64,000 bases of DNA from Psychrobacillus sp042944905 (GTDB lineage Bacteria > Bacillota > Bacilli > Bacillales_A > Planococcaceae). This document shows positions 59,131 to 64,000 of the stretch, piece after piece. The stretch spans positions 2,852,001-2,916,000 of the forward strand of contig NZ_CP168496.1 of assembly GCF_042944905.1 (NCBI RefSeq), in the 5' to 3' direction. Each line of letters begins with the position of its first letter. The first letter of the stretch is position 1. The notes beneath the pieces are model-generated. The model was not told the origin of the DNA. It saw only the letters and a list, made by a program, of their open reading frames with translations, and did not search any database. Position numbers and translations under genes: made by a program.

Positions 59131-59579
59131 CGAAAATGGCGGAACAAATTTTATCTGAAATTGGTACTGATGTAAAAAAGCAATTTCCCAGTGCAGCTCA
59201 TATGTGTTCTTGGGCAGGATTAGTTCCTGGTCATAACGAAAGTGCCGGAAAAAGAAAATCAGCTAAAACCAAGAAAGGAAACAAATATCTGAGATCAGCA
59301 TTAACAGAAGCAGCTCATTCTGTAAGAGGATCTAAAAACTATCTCGGCGCACTGTATAGACGTACAGCAGCACGAAAAGGCAAGAAACGTGCAGGAATTG
59401 TAGTAGCACATGCCATGTTGAGAATAGCTTACTACCTATTAACACGAAAAGAAATGTATGTAGACTTAGGCGAAGACTACTTTGATAAAAAGAGACAGCA
59501 ATCCATTGTTCGGCATTCCTTACGAAGACTTGAGAGTTTAGGTTATACAGTTACGATACAAGAATCTGAAGCATCTTAA
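59131..59579 (+). pseudogene. Truncated IS110-family transposase
   Basis: Roughly the last 148 of the usual ~400 residues: AEQILSEIGTDVKKQFPSAAHMCSWAGLVPGHNESAGKRKSAKTKKGNKYLRSALTEAAH is the Transposase_20 domain of IS110, whose catalytic Ser lies in this part. The N-terminal RuvC-like DEDD domain is missing, so it cannot transpose. The frame has no internal stop, which suggests recent truncation. Confidence 0.85.
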
Positions 59580-59701
59580 TCCAGTCCACCTACAATAGTC
59601 CATTGAATTAGACGCTCTCCCCTTTTTTTTAAGCGAATGAGCTGCGTCTTATTAAGTATTGCCTTTTTTCCTAAATTAAAGAAGTTTATTTTCATGGTAG
59701 T
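59131..59701 (+). mobile_element. IS110-family remnant (3' part plus right end)
   Basis: The 3' third of a transposase gene and about 110 bp of flanking sequence that recurs without any transposase at 61706-61828. The left part of the element is lost. Confidence 0.75.
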
Positions 59702-59705
59702 TTAA

Positions 59706-59855
59706 TTATTTTTTGCCATACTTCCATGAAATAAGTGAGACCAATAGACCAACAAATGATATATAAAAACCAATTGTGACTGCTGTGCCACTTGAAACCA
59801 TTATCAAAGCAATTCCGAAAAGTGATATATTTATACCCAAAAGCGAAGACTTCAT
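59706..59855 (-). CDS. Small membrane protein, 49 aa
   Basis: The peptide starts MKSSLLGINISLFGIALI and ends LISWKYGKK, with two hydrophobic helices and a basic tail. GGGGGTG is 5 nt before ATG 59855. A longer open frame on the same strand in another frame lacks a ribosome binding site and is not used. No family recognised. Confidence 0.65.
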   Translation of the reverse strand: MKSSLLGINISLFGIALIMVSSGTAVTIGFYISFVGLLVSLISWKYGKK

Positions 59856-59914
59856 CAATTACACCCCCAATATACCTTTCTAGATTAATCAATACGTTAT
59901 ACTTTCCAAAAAGT

Positions 59915-60000
59915 TCTTATTGAACTAACCTGCTGCGTTAGTTCAATAAGAAAAAAGGCTTTACCCCTTCTTGAAGTAAAGCACCCGTTAGTTGAACAAG
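59915..60000. repeat. Palindromic cassette-type repeat, most complete copy
   Basis: CTTATTGAACTAAC-CTGCTGC-GTTAGTTCAATAAG (perfect 14-bp stem), six A, GGCTTTACCCC..TTGAAGTAAAGC, then CCCGTTAGTTGAACAAG. The first arm can pair either with its neighbour or with the last arm. On the minus strand the inner stem GCTTTACTTC..GGGTAAAGC is followed by TTTTTT, an intrinsic terminator. No minus-strand gene directly precedes it; a GNAT gene starts 160 bp to the right. Confidence 0.9.
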
Positions 60001-60160
60001 CATCCTCTCTTTTATTACACATTATCTTCGAAGTGCGCAATTAACTTGAACAAATTATTTCCAAATTCTATTTAATAATTTATAGTTAAGTTGTATTAAT
60101 TCATAAGGCTTAAGATAATTTTTAATTATTGCTAAACTCTACAGTTTGGAGGATTACCAG

Positions 60161-60625
60161 ATGGCAAAAATAACGAACGAACAAGTTGTAATTGAAATAG
60201 CACCCCTCAAAGCTGAAGATCGTACTCAATGGGATGTCTTGGCACGGAGCTATAAAGCATTTTACGAGACGGAGCTCCCAGACAAAAGTTACGATGAGGT
60301 TTGGGAGTGCTTGCTAAACAACGATGAAATTTTCGGTTTAGGAGCATACCTTCAAGGAAACTTGGTCGGGTTCACCCACTTCCTATTTCATCGCACAATA
60401 TGGATGGAAAAAGCATGTTACTTACAAGACCTCTTCGTAGATGAAACTGCTCGCGGGCATGGTGTTGCTCGTGGACTCATTAAGCAGGTAGCTGAATATG
60501 CTTGCGAACATCAAGCTTCTAAGCTCTATTGGCAAACTCGCGAGGATAATACCACTGCTCGTGCTCTCTATGACAAGATTGCACATCACAAAGGTTTCAT
60601 ACGTTACGATTACCCGCTAAATTAG
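60161..60625 (+). CDS. GNAT-family N-acetyltransferase
   Basis: 154 aa. LQDLFVDETARGHGVARGLIKQVA is motif A with RGHGVA as the acetyl-CoA loop, and LYWQTREDNTTARALYDKI motif B. ATG 60161 follows TTGGAGGA. It is the only plus-strand intact gene in the island and has somewhat higher GC than its neighbours, so it may have arrived separately. Confidence 0.88.
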   Translation: MAKITNEQVVIEIAPLKAEDRTQWDVLARSYKAFYETELPDKSYDEVWECLLNNDEIFGLGAYLQGNLVGFTHFLFHRTIWMEKACYLQDLFVDETARGHGVARGLIKQVAEYACEHQASKLYWQTREDNTTARALYDKIAHHKGFIRYDYPLN

Positions 60626-60713
60626 AACAAGATTGTTATACGGCTGCATTAGGTGGCCGTATAGACTTAATAATGCTTCGCTTTTTGTGTCAAATGCGAC
60701 ATAAAAAATTCCC

Positions 60714-60796
60714 TTCTCTAATTGAACTAAACTGCTGCGTTAGTTCAATAAGAAAAAATGCTTTACTCCTTCTTGAAGTAAAGCACACCGTTAGTG
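60714..60796. repeat. Palindromic cassette-type repeat
   Basis: ATTGAACTAAACTGCTGCGTTAGTT.., GCTTTACTCCTTCTTGAAGTAAAGC, ACCGTTAGT. It starts 24 bp beyond the stop of the membrane gene 60821-61033. Confidence 0.85.
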
Positions 60797-60820
60797 AAAA
60801 AATTGCGACAAAATAGCAGG

Positions 60821-61033
60821 TTAATTTACCGATTTATTATGTACTGCTTTATTTCTAGATTTCCTAATAAAGAAAAAAGTAAAAGCAAGTATTGCACCCA
60901 CAATTATTCCAATTACGCTTAAGTTTATTCCTGTACCAGTTGTAATACCATCTGCACGAAAAGAACCATTAGCAAATACTGATACGATAACAATAATAAA
61001 ACCAACCCATTCAAAAACCTTATTTCTCAGCAT
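60821..61033 (-). CDS. Small two-helix membrane protein
   Basis: 70 aa. Helices near residues 9-22 and 37-56, with ANGSFRADGITTGTGINLS between and a basic tail. ATG 61033 follows GGGGGAG. Followed by a cassette-type repeat. No family recognised. Confidence 0.65.
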   Translation of the reverse strand: MLRNKVFEWVGFIIVIVSVFANGSFRADGITTGTGINLSVIGIIVGAILAFTFFFIRKSRNKAVHNKSVN

Positions 61034-61103
61034 TTCAAATCTCCCCCTTACATACGAATTATAACATTATTCCAATTTTTCGAATAGTTGTATTTACTAA
61101 TCC

Positions 61104-61138
61104 CTTGTTGAACTAAACTGCTGCGTTAGTTAAATAAA
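61104..61138. repeat. Palindromic cassette-type repeat, half copy supplying a stop codon
   Basis: CTTGTTGAACTAAACTGCTGCG then TTAGTTAAATAAAG. The TAA stop of the membrane gene 61126-61425 lies inside the right arm (61126-61128). Confidence 0.75.
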
Positions 61139-61425
61139 GAACTTAATATCAATGGTGAGATAATTAGTACAAAAGAAACTAAAACTAGTGTCCATGAAAC
61201 AGTCTTTGAAAGCTTTTCTCTACCTTTTCCTTTATACCACCCAGAGAATTGCCACTTATTCCTATACAAAACAAAGAGTAGCAACAAAATAGCTATTCCA
61301 CCCGACAATGAGTAATTTTCGTATATTCCGAATCTTATATATGTGTTTCCTATAATCGTCGCACCCAAAACACCGAAAAATGTAAAGATAATTATTATTC
61401 GTACTAGTTCTAATAAAATTTTCAA
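61126..61425 (-). CDS. Small membrane protein, three helices
   Basis: 99 aa. Helices near residues 5-25, 40-55 and 75-95. The last residues (SSLFN) and stop are encoded by the repeat element. TTG 61425 with AAGGTGG 8 nt before is the start. No family recognised. Confidence 0.65.
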   Translation of the reverse strand: MKILLELVRIIIIFTFFGVLGATIIGNTYIRFGIYENYSLSGGIAILLLLFVLYRNKWQFSGWYKGKGREKLSKTVSWTLVLVSFVLIISPLILSSLFN

Positions 61426-61610
61426 TTTTAATCCACCTTCGTAATAGAGTAATCCTTTTTACTCTTTCGTAGTCTATTGTTCTATTATTACGAGGTTGTA
61501 GAGATATTCCCCATATAATATTTACTTCGACAACTTCCTATAAGCTCCTCCTTCTTCCTCTTACCAGTTAAGTTAATCCAAAAAAAAGAGCCGTCTTAAC
61601 AGTTCTATGA

Positions 61611-61633
61611 TCTTCAACTAAGCACCCGTTAGC
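61611..61633. repeat. Palindromic cassette-type repeat, fragment
   Basis: CTTCAACTAAGCACCCGTTAG, a fused remnant lacking the middle. It lies 3' of the gene 61895-62275. Confidence 0.5.
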
Positions 61634-61705
61634 CATACATCCAGCACAAAATCAATGCTGCACCACAGAGAATGAAAATGGTTAGAGGAGTCAATACTAG
61701 TAGTC

Positions 61706-61828
61706 CACCGAAATCAATAGACTTATTAATCTCCGCTCTCCTCTTTTTTTTTACGATTAAGCAGGGGTCTTCTTAAGTATTGTCATTTTTCTTTACTTGA
61801 AGAAATTAATTTTCATGGTAGTTCAACA
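61706..61828. repeat. Solo copy of the IS110 right-end flank
   Basis: Shares CTCTCC..TTTTTTT, GTCTTCTTAAGTATTG and AATTTTCATGGTAGTT with 59590-59701, at roughly 75% identity by eye, but no transposase is present. The remaining sequence in 61426-61894 holds no gene. Confidence 0.6.
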
Positions 61829-61894
61829 AAAAAGACTTCACAACTGGCAATAAAGGTTTATTTCAATCACATTAGTTATTTTTTTATCTTTATA

Positions 61895-62275
61895 CTACCT
61901 GCTTGGATTAAGTGTTATATTCTCACTTTCACCATCTATCATTACAGTAAAAATAAGTTCTGAACTATCAATTTCGGCATATGAACAACCCCATCCACAA
62001 CCCTTTTTAAACGCTGTACCTTCTAATATTCCCTTATCATTTAAGTAAGCACTGCCCCCAGATGATGATGTTTTATAATCTACCTGATAATGAACTTCCT
62101 TCTTCAAAAGTTCTTCTAAATTTTTGCCTTTAAATTCTGCAGCATAATTTCCCTCAACTAGCTTATTATTCTTATTGATAATAAATTTTACTGTCCAATT
62201 TTCACTTTCCCCCAAAAATGTTGAGGTTTTGCCATTATAAGCTAAAAGAAATACTACCAACATGTAAACAATCAC
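61895..62275 (-). CDS. Hypothetical secreted or anchored protein
   Basis: 126 aa. A short hydrophobic start (IVYMLVVFLLAY) may be a truncated signal peptide. The rest is beta-rich and includes KKGCGWGCSYAEI, with two Cys that could form a disulfide. GTG 62275 is 6 nt after GAGGAAA. No family recognised. Confidence 0.6.
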   Translation of the reverse strand: MIVYMLVVFLLAYNGKTSTFLGESENWTVKFIINKNNKLVEGNYAAEFKGKNLEELLKKEVHYQVDYKTSSSGGSAYLNDKGILEGTAFKKGCGWGCSYAEIDSSELIFTVMIDGESENITLNPSR

Positions 62276-62387
62276 TTTATTTCCTCAAAAAAGCATGAAC
62301 TTTTTTCAAATTCCTTCAGTTTAACATCTATACTCTTCTGAGATAATGTGGTAAATTTTTTTCATATTATTAAGGGAGGGTTTTTTT

Positions 62388-62918
62388 GTGATTATTTCTT
62401 ACGATTTTGGAGTTAATTTGAACGAGTATGCTTCAAGAGGGACGGCGAATTTTTTTCCATTATTAGAGACTTGCCCTAACTGTAACTGTTTGGCTCATGG
62501 AAACCTTCACCGGAATGGTTATTATTGGAGGTATGGGATTGCGGAGGATGTCACAGTCAAGATTCCTATTTGTCGTTTTAGATGCGTGGTTTGTAAGGTG
62601 AGTGTTTCGATTCTTCCAGACTTTCTGATTCCTTATTTCCAACATACGATTCATACCATACTAGGGCGTGTTCATCAGCTGCTTCAAAGAAAGCAAGCCT
62701 GCGGTGGAAGGCAATTATTAAGATTTCATCTAAAGCGCTACTTGAAAAACATTCATTGGATACATTGTTACTTTGTCGACAAAGGTCCTGTTTTTGGTAT
62801 GTCAAATGAGATAAAAAAAGAAGCCACAAAATATATGAAAATGATCCTCGATTTTGGCGAATCACCCTTCTTGCGAAGGTCATGGGGTCACTTATCAAAA
62901 TACTTTATGGCAAATTAA
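62388..62918 (+). CDS. DUF6431 protein of a transposon
   Basis: 176 aa. A zinc-finger-like segment CPNCNCL...RNGYYWRY and CRFRCVVCKVSVSILPDFLIPYFQHT are typical of DUF6431 proteins that precede DDE transposases in Bacillales. GTG 62388 follows AAGGGAGG. It probably acts in target or end recognition. The transposase gene starts 133 bp downstream. Confidence 0.75.
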   Translation: MIISYDFGVNLNEYASRGTANFFPLLETCPNCNCLAHGNLHRNGYYWRYGIAEDVTVKIPICRFRCVVCKVSVSILPDFLIPYFQHTIHTILGRVHQLLQRKQACGGRQLLRFHLKRYLKNIHWIHCYFVDKGPVFGMSNEIKKEATKYMKMILDFGESPFLRRSWGHLSKYFMAN

Positions 62919-63051
62919 TTCTAGCATATTTAGTGTGTTTAATAAATATTATTCGTCCCACATACCTTTTTCATAGTCAGGATTTGTCGTAAAAAGTAGA
63001 ATTTAAATTATGGATGACCGGTCGTCCTTCTATCAAAAGGAGGAAGATTCC

Positions 63052-64000
63052 ATGAATGAAAAAGTACGCAATGAGGTAGCTTTATTTCGATATGGGCTGA
63101 TAGCCCCTCTATTTAATGGGCAAGTTGAAATGAAGGTATATTTTAATGAATTAGAGGGGAAGATTCACTCAGTTCCTTATTATGGGGAACGAAAAATAGC
63201 AGCTAAAACAATACAAGAATGGCTACTTCATTACCGTCGAAACGGATTTGAAGCATTAAAACCGAAGAAACGAGCGGACAGAGGGAATTCTCGAAGACTA
63301 TCTCCAGATGATCAAGATCATCTTCTGGAAATACGAAAAAAATCCCTCCATATGCCCGTTAGTGTTTTCTACGAACAATTAATCGAGCGTGGAGAGATAA
63401 ACAAAGCACAAATTTCTTACTCCACTATAAACCGATTATTGAAAAAGCACAATCTAATTGGAAAAAGTATTTTGGCGACGCCTGAGAGAAAGCGATTTGC
63501 GCATGACAAAGTCAATGTGCTATGGCAAGGGGATCTATCCCATGGGCCCTATCTATCAAGCAATAAAAAAAGTGTAAAGACTTTTTTAGTCGCTTATATT
63601 GACGATTGTTCACGATTAATCCCTTATGCGCAGTTTTTCACATCCGAAAAATTTGATGGATTAAGAATTGTAACAAAAGAAGCTTTAACTCGCAGGGGAA
63701 AACCGACCATTATTTATGCGGATAATGGCAAGATCTATCGATCTGAAACACTACAGTATGCATGTGCCCAATTGGGTATTACTTTAGCGCACACACAGCC
63801 TTATGACCCTCAAAGTAAAGGGAAAATAGAACGGTTTTTTAAAACGGTTCAAACTCGATTTTATCCGTTATTAAAAACAGATCCTGTTCATTCAGTTGAA
63901 GAGTTAAACGAACGATTTTGGCACTGGTTAGAAAAGGATTATCATCGCAAAGTGCATGCGTCCTTAGATGGAAAAACGCCACATGAGGTTTTTCAGGCGC
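63052..64000 (+). CDS. IS481-like DDE transposase/integrase (incomplete)
   Basis: 316 residues visible, the gene continues past the window. An N-terminal helix-turn-helix (YYGERKIAAKTIQEWLLHYRRNGFEAL) is followed by the rve catalytic core: first Asp in VLWQGDLSHGPYL, second in TIIYADNGKIYRSE, and Glu in DPQSKGKIERFFKTVQ. Start ATG 63052 follows AAAGGAGGAAG. All catalytic residues are present, so the transposase may be functional. Confidence 0.88.
   Translation, partial: MNEKVRNEVALFRYGLIAPLFNGQVEMKVYFNELEGKIHSVPYYGERKIAAKTIQEWLLHYRRNGFEALKPKKRADRGNSRRLSPDDQDHLLEIRKKSLHMPVSVFYEQLIERGEINKAQISYSTINRLLKKHNLIGKSILATPERKRFAHDKVNVLWQGDLSHGPYLSSNKKSVKTFLVAYIDDCSRLIPYAQFFTSEKFDGLRIVTKEALTRRGKPTIIYADNGKIYRSETLQYACAQLGITLAHTQPYDPQSKGKIERFFKTVQTRFYPLLKTDPVHSVEELNERFWHWLEKDYHRKVHASLDGKTPHEVFQA

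Larger units (their letters stand above)
62388..64000 (+). mobile_element. DUF6431/DDE transposon, left part; runs off the window
   Basis: Two consecutive genes, DUF6431 and an integrase-like DDE transposase, form a unit seen repeatedly in Bacillales transposons, often followed by an AAA ATPase. The left terminus would lie between 62276 and 62388 but no inverted repeat could be confirmed because the right end is outside. Confidence 0.65.

Noticed and set aside
59692..59892. 66-aa minus-strand frame
   Set aside because: It overlaps the better supported 49-aa membrane protein in another frame, which has a ribosome binding site and a membrane-like sequence.
57383..61633. Palindromic elements as true integron attC sites
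   Set aside because: The core GTTAGTT does not satisfy GTTRRRY, the elements contain a terminator, and no integrase is in the window. Only the layout is similar.

Overview
The window comes from a low-GC, endospore-forming-type Gram-positive bacterium of the Bacillales. Strong AGGAGG ribosome binding sites, frequent TTG/GTG starts, many B. subtilis-type genes (yrrT-luxS-mccAB, yndJ, yuxL, yhfH, Bce-type and FetAB transporters) and a near-consensus FadR operator all point there, most likely to a Psychrobacillus/Lysinibacillus-like genus. The genus is an inference. No rRNA, tRNA or CRISPR array was seen.

Layout. 0-5 kb: an FAD-linked oxidase with an apparent ATT start and a half-size MFS protein, flanked on both sides by arrays of the same 21-bp repeat, then a minus-strand run of a methyltransferase, a phosphatase and small membrane proteins. 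4.8-6.5 kb: a complete ISLre2-type insertion with target duplication, just upstream of a DoxX/DUF4166/YndJ operon (6.5-9.6 kb). 9.7-16.9 kb: an Rpn-type nuclease, methyltransferases, a zinc protease, NUDIX, DUF378, DUF1835 and a DMT exporter. 17.3-21 kb: a small holin-like toxin locus, a DUF2089/SHOCT regulator trio and an ABC exporter. 21-25.7 kb: GC-rich palindromic repeats, a C39-like lipoprotein, a divergent EamA/LysR pair and a second holin-like toxin locus. 25.9-35.1 kb: a patchwork of GNAT, NUDIX, methyltransferase, lipoprotein and small membrane genes with several decayed genes. 35.2-38.4 kb: the yrrT-luxS-mccA-mccB methyl-cycle/reverse-transsulfuration operon. 38.5-45 kb: small membrane proteins, a kinase-like protein, a HAD fragment, NUDIX, GNAT-fetA-fetB and an amino acid permease. 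45-54.4 kb: an S9 peptidase, an acyl-CoA ligase under a FadR site, a Bce-type peptide-sensing/resistance module and lipoate ligase. 54.4-57.2 kb: yhfH, an LLM flavin monooxygenase and a RimK-like ATP-grasp ligase, with two copies of a ~190-bp structured repeat. 57.3-62.3 kb: an accessory island of small membrane and lipoprotein genes, most of them followed by one palindromic terminator-like repeat, plus IS110 debris. 62.4-64 kb: the start of a DUF6431/DDE transposon that runs off the window.

The most unusual signals are non-coding. First, at least five intergenic arrays have an exact or near-exact 21-bp period but unrelated core sequences. Second, a cassette-like island carries a repeated palindromic element that places a terminator (once even the stop codon) behind small unknown genes. 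Third, two toxin loci share a leader motif at the same distance from their promoters. Decay is also visible: a lipoprotein gene broken by one in-frame stop, a 5'-truncated HAD gene, and two fossil 3' ends of nearby genes.
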